From assembly GCA_945902805.1 (NCBI GenBank), contig CAMDMZ010000010.1:1-64000 (forward strand): a stretch of 64,000 nucleotides of DNA. Direction: 5' to 3'. The notes under the pieces are model-generated. The model searched no databases, was not told the origin of the DNA, and saw only the letters and a list, made by a program, of their open reading frames with translations. Below are positions 56,007 through 64,000 of the stretch, piece by piece. A program made the translations under genes and the position numbers. Position 1 is the first letter of the stretch; the number at the start of each line of letters is the position of its first letter. Origin of the DNA: Propionivibrio dicarboxylicus. Lineage in GTDB: Bacteria; Pseudomonadota; Gammaproteobacteria; Burkholderiales; Rhodocyclaceae.

Positions 56007-57644
56007 ATGCGCTGGAACACGTTTCGCCCTTTCCCCGCCAACCGGGTCTTCCTGCGCGTATTTGGGGTTTTCGGCAGCCTGTTGCTGGCGATGGCCGTGT
56101 TGTATGGCGCACTCATGGTTCCGCTACAACGCGATTCATTACTCAAAGTGCTGTATTCGCAGGCCAGCACGGTCTCGCGCTCGATCATCCAGGCCAGTTC
56201 GGACGCCATGCTCACCGACGATTTCGGCTTTGTGGTCGAGCACAACCTGCAGGTGCTGCAAAACAACAAAAGTATTCAGTCGGTGCTGATTGTGCCCCGG
56301 CGCGGCACCGCCATCAGCATTACCACCACCGGTTGGGAAATGCTCGAAAGCGACAAGGCACCGATCCAGCCCGGCGACTACGAGAACGAATCGTTTGGCA
56401 TTCGACAGATTCCGGGCACCGCATCGACCTATCGTTACATCACGCCGATCCGCTTTAGCGGCGTCAGTTGGGGCGTGATGCGCATTGATTTCGATACCAG
56501 CGACTACCTGGCGAACATCAACGAGATGATTCGCCAGATCGTCCTGATTTCGCTGCTATCGATCCTGATCATCTTGCCCGTCGGCTACTTTTTCGCCCTC
56601 TGGCTGACGCGACCGATCGCCATCATCAGCAACGCTGCCTCGCGCGTAGCCAATGGCGATCTCGATGCCCATGTCGATGTGCCGCGCGCCGACGAAATCG
56701 GCGACCTGTCACGCAGTTTTAACCAGATGGTCGACGCGCTCGCCGAGAACCGGCAACGGTTGGAGAACGTCAATCTCGACCTGGAAATCAAGGTTGCCGA
56801 ACGGACTCAGGCGCTCGACGAGCTGAACCGGACGCTCGACCAGCGGGTGCGCGACGAAATCGCCAAGCGCAAGGAGCAGGAGCAATTGCTGATCCACCAA
56901 TCACGCCTGGCGGCGATGGGTGAAATGATCGGCGCGATTGCCCACCAGTGGCGTCAACCGCTGAATGCGTTGAGTCTAGTGCTGCAAAACATTGCCTTGC
57001 AGTTCGAGATGGGACGACTCGACCAGGAATCGATGAAACGGCTGAAGGACAAAGGCGAGGTCATGGTGATGCGGATGTCGACCACCATCGATGACTTCCG
57101 CAACTTCTTTAAACCCAACAAGACGGCCAAGCTATTTGACCTGGATACCGCCTTGCGCAACGCGGCCGATCTACTCGATGGCTTGCTGCGCAATCACAAC
57201 ATCAGCGTCTCGATCCAGTCTGAACCGGGCATCCAGATCCTCGGCTTCGGCAACGAATTCTCGCAGGTGGTGCTGAATATTCTCGGCAATGCCAAGGACG
57301 CCCTGATTGCCCATCATCCCGCCCAGCCATCAATCCATATCAAGGTGGCACAAACAGCGCAACACATCGAAATCCGCTTCGAGGACAACGGTGGTGGCAT
57401 GGATGAAACCACGCTGAACAAGATTTTCGAGCCCTACTTCACCACCAAAGAGGAAGGCAAAGGTACCGGCATCGGTCTGTATATGTCGAAAATGATCATC
57501 CAGAACAGCATGCACGGCCAGTTACGCGCCGAAAACATCCCCGGCGGTGCCTGTTTTCGTGTCACCTTGCCGATACATGCTGCTGAAGAAGCCACGGCAG
57601 AAACCGATCGCACAAGCGCCGTCCCGCCAGCACCGACTTTTTAG
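56007..57644 (+). CDS. Membrane HAMP sensor histidine kinase
   Basis: HAMP region; GAIAHQWRQPLNALSLVLQN; GTGIGLYMSKMI; ends SAVPPAPTF from the repeat. Confidence 0.92.
   Translation: MRWNTFRPFPANRVFLRVFGVFGSLLLAMAVLYGALMVPLQRDSLLKVLYSQASTVSRSIIQASSDAMLTDDFGFVVEHNLQVLQNNKSIQSVLIVPRRGTAISITTTGWEMLESDKAPIQPGDYENESFGIRQIPGTASTYRYITPIRFSGVSWGVMRIDFDTSDYLANINEMIRQIVLISLLSILIILPVGYFFALWLTRPIAIISNAASRVANGDLDAHVDVPRADEIGDLSRSFNQMVDALAENRQRLENVNLDLEIKVAERTQALDELNRTLDQRVRDEIAKRKEQEQLLIHQSRLAAMGEMIGAIAHQWRQPLNALSLVLQNIALQFEMGRLDQESMKRLKDKGEVMVMRMSTTIDDFRNFFKPNKTAKLFDLDTALRNAADLLDGLLRNHNISVSIQSEPGIQILGFGNEFSQVVLNILGNAKDALIAHHPAQPSIHIKVAQTAQHIEIRFEDNGGGMDETTLNKIFEPYFTTKEEGKGTGIGLYMSKMIIQNSMHGQLRAENIPGGACFRVTLPIHAAEEATAETDRTSAVPPAPTF
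57616..57642 (-). repeat. 26-bp dispersed repeat, copy 13
   Basis: gcgccgtcccgccagcaccgacttttt, encodes the kinase C-terminus up to the stop. Confidence 0.9.
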
Positions 57645-57645
57645 C

Positions 57646-57668
57646 CGTGGGTGCTGGCGACACGGTGA
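57646..57668 (+). repeat. Degenerate copy 13b, inverted relative to copy 13
   Basis: ccgtgggtgctggcgacacggtg, 17/21 to the repeat core. Confidence 0.6.
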
Positions 57669-58364
57669 TCAGTCGTGGACGACGACAAACTCGTCCATTC
57701 GCGCCCGCTCGGTCACCAGCGCGTTCTCCGCTGCATCCTTATCGGCATAACCCAGCGCCATGCCGCAGACAAGTTGTTCGTGCTCGCCGAATGACAAGAG
57801 CGACGCAATGATGCGGTGATAGTCGGTCCAGGCCGCTTGCGGACAGGTATCGAGGCCATACGCACGCGCCGCCAGCATGATGTTCTGCAAGAACATGCCG
57901 TAGTCGAGCCAACTGCCCTGCCCCATACGGCGATCGATGCTGAACATGAGCCCGACCGGCGCGCCGAAGAACTCGAAGTTGCGCCGGTGTTGCGCTTTCA
58001 TGCGCGGCCCGTCACCCTTCTGGATCCCGAGCAGGCTGTAGAGATCCCAGCCCACCTTGCGCCGCCGACCAAGATAGGGCTCGAAGAAGCTGCTCGGATA
58101 GTAGCCGTATTCGGCCTGATGACTGCGATCGTCGGCATCGTAGGCGGCACAGACCTGTTCCACCAATTGTTGTCGCGTGCTGCCAGTGACAACATGTACG
58201 CGCCAAGGCTGGATATTGGTACCCGACGGCGCCCGCGCCGACAGAGCAAGGATTTCATCGAGGATTTCGCGCGGAACGGGACGCGCCAGGTAGGCGCGCG
58301 CCGAGTGGCGACCGCGCATGACGGCGGCGACGGCGTCCGCAATCGAATCAGGACTGGGGTTCAT
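57669..58364 (-). CDS. Nitroreductase family protein
   Basis: GRHSARAYLARPVPREILDEILALSARAPSGTNIQPWRVHVVTG. Confidence 0.9.
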   Translation of the reverse strand: MNPSPDSIADAVAAVMRGRHSARAYLARPVPREILDEILALSARAPSGTNIQPWRVHVVTGSTRQQLVEQVCAAYDADDRSHQAEYGYYPSSFFEPYLGRRRKVGWDLYSLLGIQKGDGPRMKAQHRRNFEFFGAPVGLMFSIDRRMGQGSWLDYGMFLQNIMLAARAYGLDTCPQAAWTDYHRIIASLLSFGEHEQLVCGMALGYADKDAAENALVTERARMDEFVVVHD

Positions 58365-58368
58365 GGGT

Positions 58369-59430
58369 TCAGCTTTCTATGTGGAAGCGACTCTTCAGCC
58401 GCTGCTGGAGACTGCGGGCCTGATGCAGCGCGGCAAGCAGAACCCGGCGATCGAAGTCGTTCAGCGACTTCGGCACGATCCGATTGTCACCATCGGGCGT
58501 ACCGCGCTGAACCCCAAAACGTATCTGCTGCAGTGCCGTGAACGCGTGGCGTGCGGCGCTAGCTTCGTCAGCACGCAAACCACCGCTCGTGGCAACGTCG
58601 CGCAGACGATCCAGGGTACCTGCGGCAGGGACGCCTTCAGCCAGCGCCAGGATGCGCGCGGCATCGACAAACAGACGGGCACCGTACTTCTTCAAGTCGA
58701 GGCGGTCCCCACCGCTGGGATCGGTGACAAAGTCCTTGATGCGCCCGATTGGCGGGACGGCCTTCAAGGCGTTCTGGGTCATCATGCGCAAAAAAATATC
58801 GTTGCCGCGCGCGGTCGGCGTCAGGTACTCGCGCAAAAGTGCGGCCAGCGTCGCATCGCCGGCCAGCGGCCGAAAATCAAAGAAGATGGTGGCATTGAGC
58901 AAGGCGTCCGGTTCCGGCGTGCGAATCCAGCGCCCGAAACAATCGCGCCATTCATCGAGCGACAGGCACCACTTCGGATTGCTGGCCATCACCTCGCCAT
59001 CGCACAGAGGAAACCCACACTCCGCCAGGGCCTCATTGACCGTGCGGGCAAAGGGCAACAGATGCTGGCGCAGGCTCTGCGCCTCGCGCACATCGTGCGC
59101 GGCAAACAGCAGTCCGTTGTCCTGATCGGTGCTCAGGGTCTGCTCGAGGCGTCCTTCGGAACCCAATCCGAGCCAGCACCAGTCGGCCGCTGGCAGACGG
59201 TAGCGTGCGGCGGCCCATACCAGCAGGCGCTGCACGATTCGGTCGTTATGCAGCGAAAGCGCCCGCGAAGCGGCTTCCGCACCGATGCCATGATCGAGCA
59301 TGGCGACCGCCAAGCTGCGGGCTTCTTTGGCGCAGAGGGCAAGCGCCGACGGATTCGCCGCACCGTCTATCCTTGCCGCCAGCGCCAGTGCATCGGCCGT
59401 TCCGGGGAGGATCTCCTCGGTCATCATCAA
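58369..59430 (-). CDS. DUF294-type putative nucleotidyltransferase
   Basis: WLGLGSEGRLEQTLSTDQDNGLLF. Confidence 0.82.
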   Translation of the reverse strand: MMMTEEILPGTADALALAARIDGAANPSALALCAKEARSLAVAMLDHGIGAEAASRALSLHNDRIVQRLLVWAAARYRLPAADWCWLGLGSEGRLEQTLSTDQDNGLLFAAHDVREAQSLRQHLLPFARTVNEALAECGFPLCDGEVMASNPKWCLSLDEWRDCFGRWIRTPEPDALLNATIFFDFRPLAGDATLAALLREYLTPTARGNDIFLRMMTQNALKAVPPIGRIKDFVTDPSGGDRLDLKKYGARLFVDAARILALAEGVPAAGTLDRLRDVATSGGLRADEASAARHAFTALQQIRFGVQRGTPDGDNRIVPKSLNDFDRRVLLAALHQARSLQQRLKSRFHIES

Positions 59431-59489
59431 TGTGAAATAACTTGTTCGAAGCGTCTAGTGATAGACGAGCGAAGCGAGCAAATTAGAAG

Positions 59490-59507
59490 CCTCCCCGCGA
59501 GGGGAGG
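59490..59507. terminator. GC-rich hairpin between two minus-strand genes
   Basis: cctcccc-gcga-ggggagg. Confidence 0.4.
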
Positions 59508-59584
59508 ACGGGAGGGGCGGGACCACTTGCTGCTTTTTCTTTGTTTCATCGTCGGGGGGCCATCGAAGATGGATCAAAGTTGGC

Positions 59585-61771
59585 TTAATACTTAACGCGG
59601 GCGAAGTAGGTTTTTTGCGCCGCGTCAAGCGCGTCGCGCAACGTGAAGATGCCTTTGTCGGCCAGTAACGCGATCATCTTGAGGAAGACTTCGCCGGTCA
59701 CAAAGGCATCGCCCAGTGCGGTGTGGCGACCGATGACATTGACGCCCAGACGTTCGGCAATGCTTTCCAGTTTGTGCGATTCCTGGTTGGGATGAATCAC
59801 TGCGGACAACAAGAGTGTGTCGAGCACCGGCTGCGCAAAGCGCACACCCAGGCTGTCTTCCTTCATCTGGAAGAAGCGCATGTCAAATGCGGCGTTATGC
59901 GCCACCAGCACCGTTTCGGCGCAGAACTCGTGGAAAGCCGGCAATACGACGTCAATAGTCGGCTGACCGCGCACCATGTCCTCGGTAATGCCGTGAATGG
60001 GGATGCCCTCGGGTTTCAACGGAATGCGTGGATCGACCAACTGATCGAAGACTTCCTGCCGCAGCAGGCGGCCATTGACGACGCGAACCGCACCAACCTG
60101 GATGATCTCGTCACCTTGCGACGGCTGCAAGCCGGTGGTCTCGGTATCGAAGACGGAAAAAGTGAGGTCGGACAACTTACGGTCGAGATCGATGCCGGAA
60201 CTGGCCGCATCGTGGGCGGCGAACAGATCGAAATCGTAATATTCCGGCCGGCTTTCACCACGCATATGGCCGACCTGTTCGTCGTGCTGCATTTCCGGCG
60301 TTGCGGCCACTGGCAGGACGAGGCGGAAGTACAAGCGATGGACCGCTGTTTCGCGCTGCAGCCAGACCTCGCCACCGTGCCGTTCAATCACATCGCGCAA
60401 CGTCATCGGCGTCGTGTCGCTACCGACCGTCATCGACTCGTATTCCCAGGTGTAGAGCGTTTCTGACGACATTGGCGTACCCGACCAGATCAGGTCGAGA
60501 AACGCCATCTTGCCTTCGGATGAAAGGCGGAACCGCAGCTCGCGGATGTCGTAATGATCCTGCAGGCGGGAAGCGAGAAAGGTAATCGCCTGGATCAGCG
60601 AAAAACTATCGGCTCGAATCCAGAGCGCGGGGTCCTGCGCTTCGTTCTTGATCGCCAGTTTGAGTTGGCTGGTAACGCGGCTGGTCGCTGCGGCAATGAT
60701 GTCGACACCCAACACGTCTTCGAGCGGCCAGCGCGTCTTGAGCGAGTCGGCAAACTCGTTCATGGTGCTCTCCAGGCGACGGCTCATGCTCTTGGCCTCG
60801 TCGGCGATCACATGCATGAAGCGGCCGCGATAGTCGGCTTCCATGTCCGGCGAATCGAGCAAGGTTTCGACGGCGGCGCGGATGTTGCCTAGTGCCGAGC
60901 GAGTGCCATCCGTGAGTTGTTGCAACACCTGATCGCGCTGCGACTCGCGCTCGAAATTGCGGGTGATGTTCTCGACCGTCAAAACGTAGCCGGAGATCGG
61001 ATTTTCGGCAGCGTTAGGATCAACGCTAGGCGCAATAACTGGCGCCATCTGGGCGCGCAGGAGTTGGCCGCTGCGGGTACTGGTGATGAAATTGGCGGTG
61101 GGCTCGGAGCTACCGCGCTTTAGGCGTTGCTGGATGTTGTCCAGCGCATGCGTGATTTGCGCCCGTTCAAGAATGGCGAAAATGGAACGGCCAAGACCGA
61201 TCAGGGCACCGCCGCTCATCGAGGTCGGGCCTTGCGCCAGCGCCTTGAACTGCAAGCGGGCGCGGTTGTTGTAGAGCAGGATGCGGCCGTCGAGATTGCA
61301 AACCACGACGCCCATGGCCAACTCCGACATCAATGCCGCCAAACGGTTTTTCTCTTCCTCGACCGAGGCCTTGGCATGATCGATCTGCGTCTCGACATCG
61401 GTCAGCAGTTCATCGCGCTGCTGGGCCAGATCATTGACCGCGCGGGCCAGCTCACGCACTTCCGGCGGACCTTCGGCGGCGACGCGAAAGTTGCGATTGG
61501 CACCCAGCATCAAGCGCATTTTTTCGGACATGCCAAGCAGCCCCTGCACATATTGCTTGAACAGGTTGCGCAGCACAGAAACGCCGACAATGAAACCCAG
61601 CGTGGTCAGCAGTGCGCCCAACGGCAGACGCGGCACCAGCAAGTCGGCCAGCGCCGCCCGTTCGGCTTCTTTGGCGTCGGCGAAGAGCAAGGTGCCGGTA
61701 AGGATGAAGGGCCCGGTCATCAACAGGCCGAGCACCACCACGGCCACAGCGAAGCGAAGTTTGGCGTTCAT
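59585..61771 (-). CDS. Membrane kinase-like module fused to a DnaQ-type 3'-5' exonuclease
   Basis: N-terminal TMs, PAS-like region, kinase-like region without H-box His, then FSVFDTETTGLQPSQGDEIIQVGAVRV exonuclease. Confidence 0.85.
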   Translation of the reverse strand: MNAKLRFAVAVVVLGLLMTGPFILTGTLLFADAKEAERAALADLLVPRLPLGALLTTLGFIVGVSVLRNLFKQYVQGLLGMSEKMRLMLGANRNFRVAAEGPPEVRELARAVNDLAQQRDELLTDVETQIDHAKASVEEEKNRLAALMSELAMGVVVCNLDGRILLYNNRARLQFKALAQGPTSMSGGALIGLGRSIFAILERAQITHALDNIQQRLKRGSSEPTANFITSTRSGQLLRAQMAPVIAPSVDPNAAENPISGYVLTVENITRNFERESQRDQVLQQLTDGTRSALGNIRAAVETLLDSPDMEADYRGRFMHVIADEAKSMSRRLESTMNEFADSLKTRWPLEDVLGVDIIAAATSRVTSQLKLAIKNEAQDPALWIRADSFSLIQAITFLASRLQDHYDIRELRFRLSSEGKMAFLDLIWSGTPMSSETLYTWEYESMTVGSDTTPMTLRDVIERHGGEVWLQRETAVHRLYFRLVLPVAATPEMQHDEQVGHMRGESRPEYYDFDLFAAHDAASSGIDLDRKLSDLTFSVFDTETTGLQPSQGDEIIQVGAVRVVNGRLLRQEVFDQLVDPRIPLKPEGIPIHGITEDMVRGQPTIDVVLPAFHEFCAETVLVAHNAAFDMRFFQMKEDSLGVRFAQPVLDTLLLSAVIHPNQESHKLESIAERLGVNVIGRHTALGDAFVTGEVFLKMIALLADKGIFTLRDALDAAQKTYFARVKY

Positions 61772-62133
61772 GCGAGCAAGGATTTCACCTGGGCCACCAG
61801 ATCCTTGGTGGCGAATGGCTTGGTCACGTAGGCATCAGCCCCGAGCGCCAGACCCTTGGCCACTTCGCTTTCGCGGCCCTTGGCAGTCAGCATCACCACC
61901 TTGGTGGCCGCCCGGGCCGGATCGGATCGGATCGCCTGACACACTTCGTAACCCGACTTTTTCGGCATCATGACATCGAGCAATACGAGATCCGGATTGA
62001 AGGCGGCGACCTGTTCCAGTGCGGCATCGCCATCGACGGCTATGGCGACGATGAAGCCTTCTTTCTTCATCAGAAACTCGAGTGAAATGACGATATTGGG
62101 TTCGTCGTCAACGATCAGAATCTTGTGGGACAT
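61768..62133 (-). CDS. Single-domain response regulator
   Basis: MSHKILIVDDEPNIVISLEFLM, LVLLDVMMPKKSGYEV, VVMLTAKG. Confidence 0.93.
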   Translation of the reverse strand: MSHKILIVDDEPNIVISLEFLMKKEGFIVAIAVDGDAALEQVAAFNPDLVLLDVMMPKKSGYEVCQAIRSDPARAATKVVMLTAKGRESEVAKGLALGADAYVTKPFATKDLVAQVKSLLA

Positions 62134-62225
62134 GCGTTCCTCCGCGATGGCATTTTTTATAGTGTATTGCGGCATATTATCGCCGTCTGGCGCGGCCTGG
62201 CCAGATCACTTTTTTGATCAAGCTA

Positions 62226-64000
62226 TCAACGTCTATTTTGAGCCGAATCGCGTGGCAACGTAAAGCGGAAACAGGCGCCTTTGCCGAGCTCGCTTTCCAC
62301 CCAGAGCTTGCCGCCAAAGTACTCGATGATCTGGCGACTGATCGGCAGGCCCAGCCCGGTCCCCTGCGGTTTGTCGGTCAGAGCACCGGCATCCCCGGTG
62401 CCCTGACGGAACTTCTCGAAAATCAGCTCGCGATCTTCAGCCCGGATACCGGGTCCATTGTCACAGACGCTGACGCTGACCTCATCCGCCGTCTCGCCAG
62501 CGCCGACTTTTACGTGCCCGCTGCCACTGGCGACGAATTTCACGGAATTGGACAGCAGATTGATCATGACTTGCGTCAGGCGATCGCGGTCGGCCAGCAC
62601 GATGGCGCCGGGCTCAGGAAGATCAAGCTGGAGAGTGATCTTCTTCTCTTTGGCCAGTGAACTGATGGAATCGACCGCTTCGCGGATCACCTCGGAAAGA
62701 TTGACCTCGGCACTGGTCCATTCGGCACGGCCGGATTCGAGTTTGGCGAGATCGAGTATCTGGTTGATCAGCCGCGAAAGGCGCTCGGTCTCGCTGACGA
62801 TGATGCCAAGGAAGCGGGTCCGTTCCACCAGATCAATCTTGGGATCTTCATGCAGCATTTCGGAAAAAGCCCGGATCGAGGTCAGGGGCGTCCGCAGCTC
62901 ATGGGTCACTGTCGAAATGAAGTCATCCTTCAAGCTGTCCAGTTCACGCAGACGCTCATTTGCGGCACGCAATTCCGCCGTTGCCTGGGTCAGCTCTTGC
63001 GACTTAATTTCCAACTCATGACTGTAGGCCCGCACTTGCGAAGCCTCGTCGAGAATGTTCATCACCTCGTCGAGCCCCAGCGGCTCTTCCTGCACCACCG
63101 AGGCGACCATAGCGCGCGCCGAGGCCGAGCCGATCGCACCGGCGAGCAAGGTTTCGGCGAAGTGCACCAACTCGGCATCCGATTTAACCCCATGTAAGGC
63201 CGCACTGCTGGTGAAACCACGGCTTCGGGCATGGCGATCAAATGCTTCCTGTGCCCGTTCTGGTCCGATAAAGCGCGCAGCCAGCGGCAACAAGTCATCC
63301 AGCTCGGCGCCGCCACGCCAATTGGGGGCCGCCGCGCCCGACTCTTCAACGAACAATTTAGCCTGCCGCGCCTCGCGTGCATCGGGAATTCGCATCAGCG
63401 AAACCCCGACGTAGCTGCCCAGATTGAACACCATGCTCCACACCAGGCAATGCGTAATTTCACTAAGCCCGGTAAGTCCGAACAATTGCTGCGGCCGAAG
63501 TAGCTCGATGCCCCATGGACCGTGCTGAAGAAAATCGGCCGGAAGCCAACCGGACTTGGCGAACGAAGGCAAGAGAAGTGTGTAGGTCCAGATAAAAAAT
63601 CCGGCCCCGAGTGCCGCCAGCGCACCCGACTGAGTGCCTCCCTTCCAGTACATCCCCCCCAGCACTACAGGTGCAAACTGTGCCATGGCAGCAAAGGAAA
63701 TCAGGCCAATACTGACCAACGCGTAGGCTTCGCCGGCAATACGGAAATAGAGATAACCGAGCGCCAGAATGATGGCAATCGCCCAGCGACGAATCCCCAG
63801 CAGCAAGCCCGTCAGGTCTTCACGTTGCTGCAAGCCAAGCGCCCGCCAGCGCAGAAGCACCGGCATCACCAGATCGTTGCAGACCATGGTGGACAAGGCG
63901 ATGGTCTCGACAATGACCATGCCGGTGGCGGCCGAAAGCCCGCCGACGAAAACCAGCAGGGTCAAACTCTGCTGCTGGAAGGCCATGGGCAGGGTCAAGA
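62226..64000 (-). CDS. Sodium:solute symporter-histidine kinase fusion (CrbS-like), N-terminus beyond window
   Basis: Polytopic SSS-like N-terminal region; HELRTPLTSIRAFSEML; GTGLGLPISRQI. Confidence 0.88.
   Translation of the reverse strand, partial: LTLPMAFQQQSLTLLVFVGGLSAATGMVIVETIALSTMVCNDLVMPVLLRWRALGLQQREDLTGLLLGIRRWAIAIILALGYLYFRIAGEAYALVSIGLISFAAMAQFAPVVLGGMYWKGGTQSGALAALGAGFFIWTYTLLLPSFAKSGWLPADFLQHGPWGIELLRPQQLFGLTGLSEITHCLVWSMVFNLGSYVGVSLMRIPDAREARQAKLFVEESGAAAPNWRGGAELDDLLPLAARFIGPERAQEAFDRHARSRGFTSSAALHGVKSDAELVHFAETLLAGAIGSASARAMVASVVQEEPLGLDEVMNILDEASQVRAYSHELEIKSQELTQATAELRAANERLRELDSLKDDFISTVTHELRTPLTSIRAFSEMLHEDPKIDLVERTRFLGIIVSETERLSRLINQILDLAKLESGRAEWTSAEVNLSEVIREAVDSISSLAKEKKITLQLDLPEPGAIVLADRDRLTQVMINLLSNSVKFVASGSGHVKVGAGETADEVSVSVCDNGPGIRAEDRELIFEKFRQGTGDAGALTDKPQGTGLGLPISRQIIEYFGGKLWVESELGKGACFRFTLPRDSAQNRR
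62486..62512 (-). repeat. 26-bp dispersed repeat, copy 14
   Basis: ccgccgtctcgccagcgccgactttta inside the kinase HATPase domain, read as KVGAGETA. Confidence 0.88.

Noticed and set aside
58745-58765. ttggcgggacggcc in the DUF294 gene
   Set aside because: Only about 12 bp match; encodes AVPPIGRIKDF, plausible for the family. Could be a half-site but not counted.
62211-62230. ttgatcaagctatcaa as a possible FNR box
   Set aside because: Spacer between half-sites is 6 rather than 4 bases and it sits at the 3' end of the kinase gene.

Overview
The window is a GC-rich proteobacterial chromosome segment; gene content and protein style suggest a betaproteobacterium, possibly Rhodocyclales-like (inference). 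It is almost fully coding. In order it contains: a chemotaxis cluster (MCPs, cheW, cheR, cheB) with an embedded AAA_14/DUF4143 ATPase and a PhnD-like plus GGDEF/EAL pair; hoxFUYH NAD-linked [NiFe] hydrogenase; galU, ligA, zipA, smc; queF; dapC/dapD/dapE; a PilU-like ATPase; prmB; a diheme cytochrome diverging from a 4Fe-4S/NrfD-like/tetraheme cytochrome operon; a hemerythrin-like protein; M18 aminopeptidase; a DHH-family protein; an AddA/AddB-like helicase-nuclease pair; rmuC; an S4-domain protein; a hybrid histidine kinase; an operon with a receiver-PAS protein, a TolC-like protein, three tandem PhnD-like binding proteins and a histidine kinase; a nitroreductase; and a CrbS-like signalling locus. 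The main discovery candidate is an asymmetric ~26-bp dispersed repeat (consensus RAAAAGTCGGYGCTGGCGGGACGGCG). It occurs about 14 times in 64 kb, in both orientations, and mostly inside coding genes at linkers, loops and C-termini. It has no stop codon in any of its six frames. One copy is split in frame by a 27-bp hairpin-like insert, one forms an inverted pair between convergent genes, and three occupy equivalent positions at the ends of tandem MCP genes. I could not run genome-wide searches, so its novelty and function (uptake-like signal, mobile micro-element or protein-binding site) are unproven.
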